Shown here: positions 9,301 to 20,578 of the stretch, piece by piece | How the letters are laid out: every line of letters begins with the position of its first letter | How positions within the stretch are numbered: position 1 is the first letter of the stretch | Source of the DNA: an uncultured Prevotella sp. | GTDB lineage: Bacteria; Bacteroidota; Bacteroidia; Bacteroidales; Bacteroidaceae | NCBI GenBank assembly: GCA_905236815.1 | Contig: CAJOPE010000007.1 | Span: 1-60,671, forward strand | Reading direction: 5' to 3' | DNA length: 60,671 nt | Notes under the pieces: generated by a model | What the model was told of the DNA's origin: nothing | The model's database searches: none | The model's input: only the letters and a program-made list of their open reading frames with translations | Translations under genes and position numbers: made by a program

Positions 9301-10208
9301 AATTTCTTCGGATCAAAGTTCGGACAAGTACAGAATTCCAATGCTTTCTCCTTGAAATTGCTCTTTACGGTAGTATTCACCTGATAGTTCTCCCTGCTGT
9401 TGACAATATCATCAAGAGCACTGCCTGCAAAGTTACCAAACAAGGTAGCCTGCGTGTTGGCGCGAGGCTTCATCATATTGAGCAAATAGAGCAAAGGATG
9501 ATGTCCATACTCGGTAAAGCAGGCGGCGATTTGGGATATATCAATGAGGTAATCGGGCTCAAGGATGATCAGGCGAGGGAGAACCCCACCAAGCCTCCCC
9601 GAAGGGGAGGATGTCTGTAGATAACAATCCAGCAAATTCACTTGCATTCCTATCTTGATTAAATCTTTCAGATAGCTGTGGTCGATTTTCGCTTCCTCAT
9701 CCTTTAAGCAAATTGTAATCTGCTGTTCCTCAGCATCTTGGTCGATGGTGGCATAAATATAGTCATCATCCCAATTCTGAACGATGCAGCGGATATAGCC
9801 ATAGTCGATCTTCTTTCCTTTCTCGTGAGGACGATTCTCGGTTGGAATAACACCCACCAGAAAAGAAGGGATAGATTCGGAAAATACTGCTGAGATGAAA
9901 ATCGACAAGGCTCTCGCATCATAAAGTAATTCCTCTTTCGACAAAGCCTCAGTGGAATTACTATGACGACGCATCGCCTGTATGGCTATCTTGTCGGGAA
10001 TGCTCACCCCATGGATTTTACAAAGGAAATCCACTTGTGAGAAAAGGTTACCAAAGGATTGTTCGGTATCCCGAATACCTTCATGGCAACACAACACCAA
10101 CGTATCGTGCATCATCTTGTTGCGAACCTCCGGCTTCAAGTCGGGGGTCTGCAAGAACTCCAAAACCCTAAAGAATAATTCCTGAGCAGTAATAACCTTT
10201 TCTTCCAT
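6369..10208 (-). CDS. Dna2-like PD-(D/E)XK nuclease / superfamily 1 helicase with an inserted DUF559 domain
   Basis: A 1279-residue cytoplasmic protein. The N-terminal half carries a PD-(D/E)XK nuclease motif near residues 345-363 (GRVDL...LLVEQKSG), as in Cas4/Dna2-type nucleases. The C-terminal half is a superfamily 1 helicase: Walker A GPPGTGKT (about 717-724), motif Ia YTNRAVDE, Walker B IIDEAS (about 975), LIGDYKQLPA, a VERYQGSQRDF motif and the final NVAITRARK. It probably processes DNA ends or recombination intermediates. Residues about 737-881, between Walker A and motif Ia, are a foreign DUF559 domain bounded by inverted 34-bp palindromes. Two more palindromic inserts lie at residues about 200-209 and 1001-1012. 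All keep the frame. Whether the protein is still active cannot be told from the sequence. Confidence 0.88.
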   Translation of the reverse strand: MEEKVITAQELFFRVLEFLQTPDLKPEVRNKMMHDTLVLCCHEGIRDTEQSFGNLFSQVDFLCKIHGVSIPDKIAIQAMRRHSNSTEALSKEELLYDARALSIFISAVFSESIPSFLVGVIPTENRPHEKGKKIDYGYIRCIVQNWDDDYIYATIDQDAEEQQITICLKDEEAKIDHSYLKDLIKIGMQVNLLDCYLQTSSPSGRLGGVLPRLIILEPDYLIDISQIAACFTEYGHHPLLYLLNMMKPRANTQATLFGNFAGSALDDIVNSRENYQVNTTVKSNFKEKALEFCTCPNFDPKKFFFDANTQANNLEQVVKVLFDKYDREKAILEPSFVCESLGIQGRVDLMTTDMKLLVEQKSGRNLNVESRHPDPSYHSYQLENNYVQLLLYYGVLHYNFDLNNNRVDIRLLYSKYPPKDGLMVVAYYQALFREALRYRNELVAAQFDIAHEGFDSCIEEFTPDNLNVAGNSEFFYKKYLKPQLEELTNPLHQLNDVERAYYSRMMTFVLREQMISKVGALEGTNHSTSDLWNMPVAEKRDAGNIYTDLHIVKKEKSNEFNGYDTITFSVPDQGEDFLPNFRIGDGVYLYSYVEKPDIRRSILFKGILQEIHSDSLIIHLMDGQQNPDIFNASVVNARKEDCENPKWAIEHSLSDSAGSSIRSLHQFISADQSVRDLLLGRRAPRKDESLQLSRSYDKLLDPIILKAKQAKDYFLLVGPPGTGKTSRALQFLVREMASLPSLPFRERAVGRVAAAHPDIYEILKNNSLSHRKEATESEEILWNYLRANNLGVHFRRQHAIDDFIVDFVCLEIGLVIEVDGGYHSQPEQQAADNLRTEILEEKGYLVIRFTNEQVGFETDKVISEIKSKIEALSLKGRAGREAGCSVLLLSYTNRAVDEICEMLCDNGISFLRIGNEFSCDERFRPYLIDKVIEQYPKMVSVQQLIKDTQIIVGTTSMIASKSYIFNLKHFDLAIIDEASQILEPNLVGLLSMLKGRDSSNSPLPEGESGERGPKFILIGDYKQLPAVVQQSEEDSKVVDPILNDICLDNCRNSLFERLIRWEYKNGREDFIGILRRQGRMHPDIAEFPNSHFYYRENLECVPLEHQLDNSIAHRMIFIPSKFCKQPNISDKVNIEEARIVSRLLYKVYKEHQQEFDVSKTVGVIVPYRNQIAMIRKEIEKLQIPVLEKITIDTVERYQGSQRDFIIYSFTIQNYWQLEFLTANSFVEDGHIIDRKLNVAITRARKQMIMTGNPRILSSNVIFRELIDYCKGKGGYLEQF
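7174..7207 (-). repeat. 34-bp palindromic repeat, solo in-frame copy
   Basis: Identical base for base to the copy at 7565-7598. It contains a CTCTCCC/GGGAGAG hairpin. Here it is translated in a different frame, giving SPLPEGESGERG, between the helicase Walker B motif and the GDYKQLPA motif. No nuclease module is attached. Confidence 0.85.
7565..7999 (-). mobile_element. Candidate DUF559 element with 34-bp terminal inverted repeats, inserted in frame
   Basis: The segment is 435 bp, exactly 145 codons. Its ends are 34-bp inverted repeats (7565-7598 and 7966-7999) differing at one base, each itself a hairpin. Between them lies a full DUF559 domain, a Vsr-like PD-(D/E)XK nuclease family: SEEILWNYLR, FRRQHAIDDFIVDF, LVIEVDGGYH, GYLVIRFTNEQV. 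All residues normally conserved are present. The ATG of VREMA is immediately before the element and could serve as an internal start. No target duplication is obvious. Mobility is inferred from the structure and has not been shown. Confidence 0.75.
9584..9610 (-). repeat. Second palindrome family, in-frame copy in the helicase gene
   Basis: A CCTCCCC-gaa-GGGGAGG hairpin with an attached CCCCACCAAG tail. It is translated as SSPSGRLGGVLPR in the N-terminal region, just before LIILEPDYLIDIS. The sequence differs from the 34-bp family. From memory, this CTCCCC/GGGGAG plus CCCCACC motif is a common dispersed repeat in Bacteroidetes. Confidence 0.7.
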
Positions 10209-10216
10209 ACGAAGTG

Positions 10217-10224
10217 CAAATATA
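10217..10224 (-). promoter_or_regulatory. -7 box of the nuclease-helicase gene
   Basis: TATATTTG on the minus strand ends about 9 bp before the start codon, implying a very short or absent leader. Confidence 0.4.
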
Positions 10225-10245
10225 ATAATAAAATATGAATTGCGA

Positions 10246-10278
10246 TTTGCAAATTCTAAATTTAAATTAGTATATTTG
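10246..10278 (+). promoter_or_regulatory. Promoter of the deaminase gene
   Basis: TTTG (10246-10249) and TATATTTG (10271-10278) separated by 21 bp fit the Bacteroidetes -33/-7 promoter. The start codon follows 28 bp later. Confidence 0.55.
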
Positions 10279-10306
10279 TAGCCCGAAAATTCAAAAACTA
10301 AATATT

Positions 10307-10774
10307 ATGGAAAAGAAAGAATTAATGATGAGAGCCATCGAACTCTCAAAGGAAAGTGTAAAAAAGGGCGGTGGTCCTTTTGGAGCTGTCATCGCTAAAA
10401 ATGGCGAAATCATTGCAGAAGCCTCCAACAGTGTTACAATCGACAATGATCCTACAGCGCATGCTGAAGTAAATACCATTCGTAAGGCTACTAAGAAGTT
10501 GGGTACTTTCGACCTCGCTGGTTGTGAGATCTATACATCCTGCGAACCTTGTCCAATGTGTCTGGGTGCCATTTATTGGGCGCACCTCGACAAGATTTAT
10601 TATGCCAACGACCGCAAGGATGCTGCCGAGATTGGCTTTGATGATGATTTCATCTATCAGGAGATTGCACTGAAACCAGTGGATCGCCACAAGCCTATGG
10701 AGATGTTCCTGCGCGACGAGGCTATCAAGGCCTTCGAGATGTGGAATGAGAAAACAGACAAGACGGAATATTAA
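10307..10774 (+). CDS. guaD: Guanine deaminase-like nucleoside deaminase
   Basis: A 155-residue cytosolic zinc deaminase of the CDA fold. The zinc site is visible: H52-A-E54 and C82-P-M-C85 in the TSCEPCPMC signature. It most resembles small bacterial guanine deaminases, which convert guanine to xanthine, with PFGAVI near the N-terminus and an acidic C-terminal segment. A tRNA adenosine deaminase (TadA) is less likely because the C-terminal part (DDFIYQEIALKP...PMEMFLRDEA) matches the GuaD type. The stop codon lies inside the terminator hairpin. Confidence 0.82.
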   Translation: MEKKELMMRAIELSKESVKKGGGPFGAVIAKNGEIIAEASNSVTIDNDPTAHAEVNTIRKATKKLGTFDLAGCEIYTSCEPCPMCLGAIYWAHLDKIYYANDRKDAAEIGFDDDFIYQEIALKPVDRHKPMEMFLRDEAIKAFEMWNEKTDKTEY

Positions 10775-10786
10775 TTCCGCCTTGTC
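10757..10786. terminator. Terminator overlapping the deaminase stop codon
   Basis: GACAAG-A-CGGAAT pairs with ATTCCG-C-CTTGTC around a five-base loop that contains the TAA stop (10772-10774). AT-rich sequence follows on the plus side. It separates the two convergent genes and may act on both. Confidence 0.75.
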
Positions 10787-10793
10787 GGCTATT

Positions 10794-11783
10794 TTATTGT
10801 CCACCTAGTCTTTCGAAGAAGGTGATGATCTCTTCGAAAGTTTTAAACTCATCACTTCCATATTCTATTGCGGTACCCATGAAGTTCTCGTCGGGACGAG
10901 GATCGATGAAGTAGTCGCCATAGAGCAGATTCTTCTGATTGCTGAAAATCACATGGTTCCAGGCTGGTGCCGAGAGATACTCCTCCACCCAGGCCAGTAC
11001 TTTGGCTGCATATTCCTTGTCGTTGCTAGGGTTTTCGGCTACCACATATACAGTATAGTTTTCTATCAGCATCTCATAGGCCTTGTGCATGCTCGAGGTG
11101 GCATTGCCATAGCTATCGTGTAGGGCATCATAGTGCAGATAGACTATTGGGCGTTCCTTTCCATTCTGCTTATCATCAATCCATCTGATCACTGGTACCA
11201 GATAGTGATGGGCTATCTTGTCGATAAGTCGATGCTCACCATGGAAATGAATGGCCTGAGTGTATTTCTCGCAGAAATAATCGAAGGTATGCACCAATGG
11301 GTCCTTATCACCGAAGAGTCCCCACACATGAGATGCATCTTCCTCAGTAAATCCATCGAAACACTGACTTGAGAAGTCTTTATATTCTTTTATCAAACCC
11401 TTGGTAACCATAAATTCCTGCACCCCATCCTTTCGTGGGTTCTGGAATTCCTGCTTTCCCATCATACTGCTCATCGTCTCGCCCATTCTGAGAGCAGGGT
11501 TCACAAGAATACGGTCGAAACCTCTCAATCGTTCGGCATACATACCTCCCATCGAAGATCCGATAATCAAATCAGGCTTTTCTGTTTCTGCCTGTTTCTG
11601 AAGCATCTCAAAGCCCTCCTCTGGATGCAAAGGAATATCCTCTGCCACGATAGATGCATTCGGCATCATCTCTTGAAGAAGCTTTACTGTACCCGACTGT
11701 CCTGACGACATAAAGCCGTGGACATACATAATTTTCTTGCCCGACATCAAATCGGGATATTGCTTTATATAAGGATTTTCCAT
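10794..11783 (-). CDS. YqiA/YcfP-type alpha/beta-hydrolase fused to a degenerate 5'-nucleotidase-like HAD domain
   Basis: A 329-residue protein in two parts. Residues 1 to about 205 are a small esterase-like alpha/beta hydrolase: VHGFMSSGQSGT, nucleophile S77 in GSSMGG, an acid in FGDKDPLV and a His in FHGEHRLI. The remaining about 120 residues align by eye with 5'(3')-deoxyribonucleotidase-type HAD domains (YVVAENPSND, FSNQKNLLYGDYFIDPRPDENF, then GSDEFKTFEE). The usual DxDGV nucleophile loop is replaced by YLHYDALHDS, so the phosphatase part may be inactive. I chose ATG 11783; the codon three positions upstream is TTG. The physiological substrate is unknown. Confidence 0.7.
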   Translation of the reverse strand: MENPYIKQYPDLMSGKKIMYVHGFMSSGQSGTVKLLQEMMPNASIVAEDIPLHPEEGFEMLQKQAETEKPDLIIGSSMGGMYAERLRGFDRILVNPALRMGETMSSMMGKQEFQNPRKDGVQEFMVTKGLIKEYKDFSSQCFDGFTEEDASHVWGLFGDKDPLVHTFDYFCEKYTQAIHFHGEHRLIDKIAHHYLVPVIRWIDDKQNGKERPIVYLHYDALHDSYGNATSSMHKAYEMLIENYTVYVVAENPSNDKEYAAKVLAWVEEYLSAPAWNHVIFSNQKNLLYGDYFIDPRPDENFMGTAIEYGSDEFKTFEEIITFFERLGGQ

Positions 11784-11855
11784 AAATAACAAGTCTTAAC
11801 ACCGCAAAGATAGTAATTTTTACACTCAAATACTACACTATCGAATATTTTTTAT

Positions 11856-11863
11856 TATCTTTG
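11856..11863 (+). promoter_or_regulatory. -7 box of the arabinan gene block
   Basis: TATCTTTG followed by TGG lies 34 bp before ATG 11897 and marks the probable start of the GH127-GH43 transcript. It also argues against the in-frame ATG at 11861. Confidence 0.5.
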
Positions 11864-11896
11864 TGGCTGATATACCATAAAACCGAACCTTTTGAA

Positions 11897-13957
11897 ATGA
11901 AAACAAAGCGAATTATTTCGGCTGTTGTTGTGAGTTTGGTAGCATCCTCATCTGTGAATGCTCAAGCCATCTCCAATGGCGTCTATCCATTTACCCCAGT
12001 ACCCTTCACCAATGTGAAGGTAACTAAGAACACATTCTGGGGTGATCGTCTGAAAGCTGCTAGAGAAGTTACAATCCCTCTGGCTTTCAGTAAATGTGAA
12101 TCTGAACACCGATACAAGAACTTTGAAATGGCTGCTCATCCTAACGATACGTATGACGTGAGCAAGTTTATGGGTTTCTCCTTCGATGATACGGATGTTT
12201 ACAAAACCATCGAGGGGGCAAGTTATATCCTTCAGACTTTCCCTGACCAGAAATTAAAACTCTACATCGACTCTGTGCTCGACATCGTTGCCGCAGCTCA
12301 GGAGCCGGATGGTTATCTATATACGGCCCGCACCATTAACCCTAAGAAGCCTCATCACTGGAGTGGTGACAAGCGATGGGTGAAAGAAGAAGTGCTGAGC
12401 CATGAGCTCTACAACCTTGGTCACATGGTGGATGCAGCCTGCGCTCACTATCAGGCAACAGGCAGCAAGAAGTTCCTCGACATCGCCGAGCGCTATGCAC
12501 AATGTGTCATCAAGGAGGTGGGACCTAAGGAAGGACAGGCTACTGTTGTACCTGGACATCAGATTGCCGAGATGGCATTGGCTCGTCTCTATGTGCTCAC
12601 AGGCAAAAAGGAGTATCTCGACGAGGCTAAATATCTGCTCGACTATCGTGGCAAGACTGAAATTCGTAACTCTTATACGCAAAGTCAGAAGCCTGTTATT
12701 GAGCAGAATGAGGCTGTAGGACATGCAGTAAGAGCTGGCTATATGTATGCAGGTATGGCAGATGTTGCTGCTCTCACTAAGGATTCTGCCTATATCAAGG
12801 CGATCGACAAGATTTGGGACAACATCGTCTCTAAAAAATATTACCTCACGGGTGGTGTGGGTGCCCGCCATGCAGGCGAGGCTTTTGGCTCCAACTATGA
12901 ATTGCCAAACCTCACAGCCTACAACGAGACTTGTGCGGCTATTGCCCAGGTTTATCTCAACTATCGTTTGTTCCTGCTTCATGGCGAGAGCAAATATATC
13001 GATTGTCTGGAGCGTACTTTATATAATGGCGTCATCTCGGGTATGAGTATGGATGGTGGAAGATTCTTCTACCCTAACCCACTCTCTTCGGATGGAAAGT
13101 ATAAGTTCAATGCCGATGGCACTACCACCCGACAGCCTTGGTTCGGATGTGCCTGCTGTCCTAGCAACCTTTCCCGATTCATTCCTTCTGTTCCTGGCTA
13201 TATGTATGCCGTAAAGGATAATAACCTCTATGTCAACCTCTTTGCAGGAAACACTTCTTCCTTCAAGGTAAATGGCAAGGATGTGGAATTGCAGATGACT
13301 ACCGAATATCCTTGGAATGGCGATATTGTAATAAAGGTACTTAAAAACAAAAACAAGAATCTAAATCTGAAGATTCGCATCCCTGGATGGCTGAGAAGCC
13401 AGGTGGTACCTAGCAATCTTTATTCTTATTCGAATGATGACAAGAAGCTAGAGTATCAAATTTGGAATGGAGATACCTACACCACATTACCACTTAGTGG
13501 AACTGACAATATTGGCAAGGATGGCTATGCAGACATTAAATATTTGAGAAAAGGCGACATCATTCGCATTCACTTCGATATGGAACCTCGTACGGTTGTT
13601 GCCAATGAGAATGTTGCAGCCGATCGTGGTAGAATTGCCGTGGAGCGTGGTCCATTGGTATATTGTGCCGAAGCTGCTGATAACAACAACGATAATGTTA
13701 GCAGCTATGTTTTAGCCAACAAACCTGCTTTTGAGTTGGTAAAAGACTATACCATTCAGAATACTGAGGCAAAGGGAAGTTTCAAGGTGAATGCCCTTAC
13801 CACAACTGCTCAGAAAGTAGCCAATGATGCGAATGGCAAGGTTGAGGTGAAAGATGTGAAGCTTACCCTCATCCCTTACTATGCATGGAACCATCGTGGA
13901 GCCAACTTCATGGAAGTGTGGATGGCTCATCAATTAGAAGAAATCTTCAAAAACTAA
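11897..13957 (+). CDS. GH127 beta-L-arabinofuranosidase
   Basis: A 686-residue secreted enzyme (signal peptide MKTKRIISAVVVSLVAS...VNA) of family GH127, formerly DUF1680. It removes beta-L-arabinofuranosyl residues from arabino-oligosaccharides or extensin-type glycans. The zinc-thiolate site known from HypBA1 is present: E344 and C346 in NETCAA, and C420/C421 in GCACCPSN, one of which is the nucleophile. E328 in GEAFG fits the acid/base. C-terminal beta-domains follow the (alpha/alpha) toroid. I chose ATG 11897 because the signal peptide starts there. The GH43 gene follows 18 bp downstream, so the two share an operon. Confidence 0.93.
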   Translation: MKTKRIISAVVVSLVASSSVNAQAISNGVYPFTPVPFTNVKVTKNTFWGDRLKAAREVTIPLAFSKCESEHRYKNFEMAAHPNDTYDVSKFMGFSFDDTDVYKTIEGASYILQTFPDQKLKLYIDSVLDIVAAAQEPDGYLYTARTINPKKPHHWSGDKRWVKEEVLSHELYNLGHMVDAACAHYQATGSKKFLDIAERYAQCVIKEVGPKEGQATVVPGHQIAEMALARLYVLTGKKEYLDEAKYLLDYRGKTEIRNSYTQSQKPVIEQNEAVGHAVRAGYMYAGMADVAALTKDSAYIKAIDKIWDNIVSKKYYLTGGVGARHAGEAFGSNYELPNLTAYNETCAAIAQVYLNYRLFLLHGESKYIDCLERTLYNGVISGMSMDGGRFFYPNPLSSDGKYKFNADGTTTRQPWFGCACCPSNLSRFIPSVPGYMYAVKDNNLYVNLFAGNTSSFKVNGKDVELQMTTEYPWNGDIVIKVLKNKNKNLNLKIRIPGWLRSQVVPSNLYSYSNDDKKLEYQIWNGDTYTTLPLSGTDNIGKDGYADIKYLRKGDIIRIHFDMEPRTVVANENVAADRGRIAVERGPLVYCAEAADNNNDNVSSYVLANKPAFELVKDYTIQNTEAKGSFKVNALTTTAQKVANDANGKVEVKDVKLTLIPYYAWNHRGANFMEVWMAHQLEEIFKN

Positions 13958-13975
13958 TTAGATAAACAATTACTT

Positions 13976-15028
13976 ATGATGAAATTTAAGACAATCGCAA
14001 TCCTCTGTCTTCTGGCCTTAAACATCCTGAATGTAAATGCCAAGAAGATTCCATCCGAGAAAGATATGGGAGCTTACCTCTTCACTTATTTCACGGATGC
14101 CACTCACGATCTCTTTATGGGCATCAGCTATGATGGCTATACCTTCAAGGCGATCAACGACAGCAAGCCTATCATCCTTGGTGATACAATCGCCGAACAG
14201 AAGGGTATCAGAGATCCACATATCTATCGTGCTCCTAATGGCTATTTCTATATCGCCATGACCGACCTCCATATCTATGGTAAGGAGGAGGGCATCCGTG
14301 AGACCAAGTGGGAACGAGAGGAAAAATATGGTTGGGGAAATAATCGTGGACTGGTGCTGATGCGTTCTAAGGATCTCATCAACTGGACACATTGCGAACT
14401 TCGTTTCGATAAGCTTTTCCCTGAAACACTTAGTGAGATATGCTGTGTATGGGCTCCTGAAACTATCTGGGATCCAGAGACCAAGCAGTTGATGATTTAT
14501 TTCACCATGCGCAAGGAACCTAAGGACATCTGCCATCTCTATTATGCTTATGTGAATGAGGAATTCACCCAACTCACTTCCGAGCCAAAGCTCCTCTTTG
14601 AGTTTGATGACCCTAAGATTCCTTGCATTGATGCCGACATCTGTCCAATGCCAGATGGAAGATTCTTCATGACTTATGATGCACAGGAAGGTCCTGCTGG
14701 AATTCGCTATGCTATCTCCGATCATATCAACCGAGGCTACAAGACTACAGCTCCCCAAATCGATACAGAGAAGAGAGGCTGCGAGGCTCCTAACACATGG
14801 AAGCGTATTGGCGAGGACAAGTGGGTGACGATGTATGACATCTACAGCATCAAGCCTCATAACTTCGGATTTGTCGAGACTTCCGACTTCAAGACTTTCA
14901 CTCCTCTGGGCCGCTTCAACGAAGGCAAGATGAAGGCAGAGAACTTCATTTCTCCAAAGCACGGATCGGTTATCCAGATTACAAAAAAAGAGGCGAAGCG
15001 CCTTATCAAGTATTGGAGTAAGCACTAA
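13976..15028 (+). CDS. GH43 glycoside hydrolase (arabinosidase/xylosidase type)
   Basis: A 350-residue secreted five-bladed propeller enzyme. The signal peptide ends near NVNA (about residue 22). Family hallmarks are GIRDPHIYRAPNGYFYIAMTD (D80 in the RDPH motif), WAPETIWDPE and the late acidic motif GCEAPNTWKRIGEDKW. GH43 members remove alpha-L-arabinofuranose or beta-xylose, and the neighbours favour arabinose release. It is co-transcribed with GH127, 18 bp upstream. The start is MM; the second Met (13979) is equally possible. The subfamily cannot be assigned by eye. Confidence 0.87.
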   Translation: MMKFKTIAILCLLALNILNVNAKKIPSEKDMGAYLFTYFTDATHDLFMGISYDGYTFKAINDSKPIILGDTIAEQKGIRDPHIYRAPNGYFYIAMTDLHIYGKEEGIRETKWEREEKYGWGNNRGLVLMRSKDLINWTHCELRFDKLFPETLSEICCVWAPETIWDPETKQLMIYFTMRKEPKDICHLYYAYVNEEFTQLTSEPKLLFEFDDPKIPCIDADICPMPDGRFFMTYDAQEGPAGIRYAISDHINRGYKTTAPQIDTEKRGCEAPNTWKRIGEDKWVTMYDIYSIKPHNFGFVETSDFKTFTPLGRFNEGKMKAENFISPKHGSVIQITKKEAKRLIKYWSKH

Positions 15029-15075
15029 GCGGGATTTCAAGATTTAGGATTTAGGATTAAAGATTAAAGAATTAA

Positions 15076-18372
<3,297 letters not shown>

Positions 18373-18391
18373 TAATCCACCTTTTAAGAAC

Positions 18392-18424
18392 AATAATCCA
18401 CCTTTTTCGAGGTGGATTATTTTA
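18392..18424 (+). terminator. Terminator after the GH2 gene
   Basis: AATAATCCACCT and AGGTGGATTATT form a 12-bp stem around TTTTCG, followed by TTATTTTT. The distal arm abuts the promoter of the next gene. An ATAATCCACCTTTT copy just upstream (18372-18386) repeats the first arm. Confidence 0.85.
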
Positions 18425-18430
18425 TTTTTG
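18423..18430 (+). promoter_or_regulatory. -7 box of the GH51 gene
   Basis: TATTTTTG followed by CAG starts in the T-rich tail of the GH2 terminator, 26 bp before the GH51 start codon. Confidence 0.45.
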
Positions 18431-18456
18431 CAGTAGATAAACTATTAAAACATAAA

Positions 18457-20397
18457 ATGAGAAAACCTAAATTATTAGCGACTTTACTACTGGCCGCCCT
18501 TACATCACTAGGAGCCAGTGCGCAAAATCACGAGTTCACATTGAATGGTAAGGCAGGTGCCCCTATACAGAATACTATGTATGGCATCTTCTTCGAGGAC
18601 ATTAACTTTGGTGCAGATGGTGGTCTTTATGCCGACCTCATCGAGAACCGCTCTTTCGAGTTTCCAAACCACCTTATGGGATGGGAGACTTTCGGAAATG
18701 TAAATGTCAGCGATTTCAAACCTGCTTTCGATCGTAACCCTCACTACATCACACTGCAGCCTTCTGGCCACGACCAGAAATTCACAGGTGTTGAGAACAA
18801 GGGCTTCTTCGGAATTGGCTTGAAGAAAGGTATGAAATACGACTTCTCTGTTTATGCAAGATTGAATAATCTGCAGGGCAAGAAGTGTCAGCTTCGCGTG
18901 GAGCTTGTCGACGACAAGGATAATGTGATTGCAAAGCACGGCATTCCTGTAGAGGCTAATCAGTGGAAGAAATATACCACATCCCTCACCTCTCCAAAGA
19001 CTGTGGCAAAGGGTTCTATGCGTATCTATCTGGAGAAAGGCGATGCTGTCGATCTCGACCATGTTTCTCTCTTCCCAAGCGATAACTGGAATGGACTTCG
19101 TGCCGACCTCGTTCAGGACTTGAAGGATCTTCACCCTGGCATTTTCCGTTTCCCTGGTGGATGTATTGTAGAAGGTACCGACCTCAACACCCGCTATCAG
19201 TGGAAAAACAGTGTGGGTGCTGTAGAGAACCGTCCTCTCAACGAGAACCGTTGGAACTATACTTTCCCTCATCGTCTCTACCCTAACTACTATCAGAGCT
19301 ATGGCTTAGGCTTCTATGAGTTCTTCCTGTTGAGTGAGTATATTGGTGCAGAACCATTACCTGTAGTATCTGTAGGTCTTGCTTGTCAGTTCCAGAACAA
19401 GGATGATGCAAAGAATGCTCACGTTGCTGTGGATGATCTTCAGCCATACATCGACGATGCCCTCGACCTTATCGAGTTTGCCAATGGCGATGTTAATACC
19501 AAGTGGGGTAAGCTTCGTGCGGAGATGGGACATCCAGCTCCTTTCAATATGAAGCAGATTGGTGTAGGTAACGAGCAGTGGGGTCCTCTCTATCCAGAAC
19601 GTCTCGAGAAGTTCGTTAAGCAGATTCGTGCAAAATATCCAAAGATGAAGATCTGCGGAACCAGCGGTCCTTCTGCCGATGGCGACAAGTTCGACTATGG
19701 TTGGGAGCAGATGCGCAAGATTGGTGTTGACTTGGTTGATGAGCACTATTATATGAAGCCAAAGTGGTTCTTTGATAATGCAGGACGCTATGACAACTAC
19801 GACCGCAAGGGTCCTAAGGTTTTCGCTGGTGAGTATGCTGCTCACGGCGAGGGCGAATTCAACAACTGGGAGGCTGCTCTTTCTGAGGCAGCATTCATGA
19901 CTGGTTTGGAGCGCAATGCTGATGTGGTTCACCAGGCTACTTATGCCCCACTTTTCGCTCACGTTGAGGGTTGGCAGTGGAAGCCAGATCTTATCTGGTT
20001 CGACAACTTGAAGTCTGTTCGCAGTGCTAACTGGTATGTTCAGATGCTTTATGGTACTTATCGTGGTACTAATATTCTCAACCTCACCGAAAATGGTAAG
20101 GCAGTAAAGGGCGAGGATGGTCTCTACGCATCTGCTGTATTTGATAAGACCAACAAGAGTACTTATATCAAGGTTGCCAACAACAATGATGCAGAGCGCG
20201 AGATCACTATCAATCTGAAGGGTCTCAAGGCTGGCAAGACTGTCAAGGTGGTTACTCTTACAGCTAAGAACATCAAGGCTGAAAATACCTTGAAGAATCC
20301 TGATGCAGTGAAGCCTATTGAAAGCGAGATTTCACTTAAGGGTGCTCAGCTGAAGGTTACTGTTCCTGCTAAGGCTTTCGTTGTTTATCAGCTTTAG
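18457..20397 (+). CDS. GH51 alpha-L-arabinofuranosidase
   Basis: A 646-residue secreted enzyme with signal peptide MRKPKLLATLLLAALTSLGASA. An N-terminal segment (NTMYGIFFEDINFGADGGLYADLIENRSFE) and a CBM-like beta-sandwich precede the barrel. Acid/base E373 lies in IGVGNEQWGP and nucleophile E459 in VFAGEYAAHGEG; the C-terminal beta-domain is intact. It removes terminal alpha-1,2/1,3/1,5-linked arabinofuranose and so completes the set for arabinan with GH127 and GH43. ATG 18457 is the start of the signal peptide. It has its own promoter and terminator. Confidence 0.94.
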   Translation: MRKPKLLATLLLAALTSLGASAQNHEFTLNGKAGAPIQNTMYGIFFEDINFGADGGLYADLIENRSFEFPNHLMGWETFGNVNVSDFKPAFDRNPHYITLQPSGHDQKFTGVENKGFFGIGLKKGMKYDFSVYARLNNLQGKKCQLRVELVDDKDNVIAKHGIPVEANQWKKYTTSLTSPKTVAKGSMRIYLEKGDAVDLDHVSLFPSDNWNGLRADLVQDLKDLHPGIFRFPGGCIVEGTDLNTRYQWKNSVGAVENRPLNENRWNYTFPHRLYPNYYQSYGLGFYEFFLLSEYIGAEPLPVVSVGLACQFQNKDDAKNAHVAVDDLQPYIDDALDLIEFANGDVNTKWGKLRAEMGHPAPFNMKQIGVGNEQWGPLYPERLEKFVKQIRAKYPKMKICGTSGPSADGDKFDYGWEQMRKIGVDLVDEHYYMKPKWFFDNAGRYDNYDRKGPKVFAGEYAAHGEGEFNNWEAALSEAAFMTGLERNADVVHQATYAPLFAHVEGWQWKPDLIWFDNLKSVRSANWYVQMLYGTYRGTNILNLTENGKAVKGEDGLYASAVFDKTNKSTYIKVANNNDAEREITINLKGLKAGKTVKVVTLTAKNIKAENTLKNPDAVKPIESEISLKGAQLKVTVPAKAFVVYQL

Positions 20398-20454
20398 AAT
20401 TAAAGACAGGTTGTTAGACATAAAGACATATTTTTGTCTTCGACTTTAAAATAA

Positions 20455-20491
20455 AAATGGCTTCTCTTTTAAGGGAAGCCATTTTTTATTA
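20455..20491. terminator. Bidirectional terminator between the GH51 and TlpA-like genes
   Basis: AAAATGGCTTC and GAAGCCATTTT arms with a further CTT/GGG pairing form a hairpin with A- and T-runs on both sides. It sits between two convergent genes. Confidence 0.85.
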
Positions 20492-20578
20492 TAACTTTTT
20501 GAACTTTCCCCTATCCTCCTCAGAAAACGAGGGAGACTACTTCTTGTGACAAAGGGAAGTCTATTCTAACATACATTC

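Noticed and set aside
14018..15040. 340-codon ORF on the minus strand
   Set aside because: It is antisense to the GH43 gene and is a shadow of that gene's codon usage.
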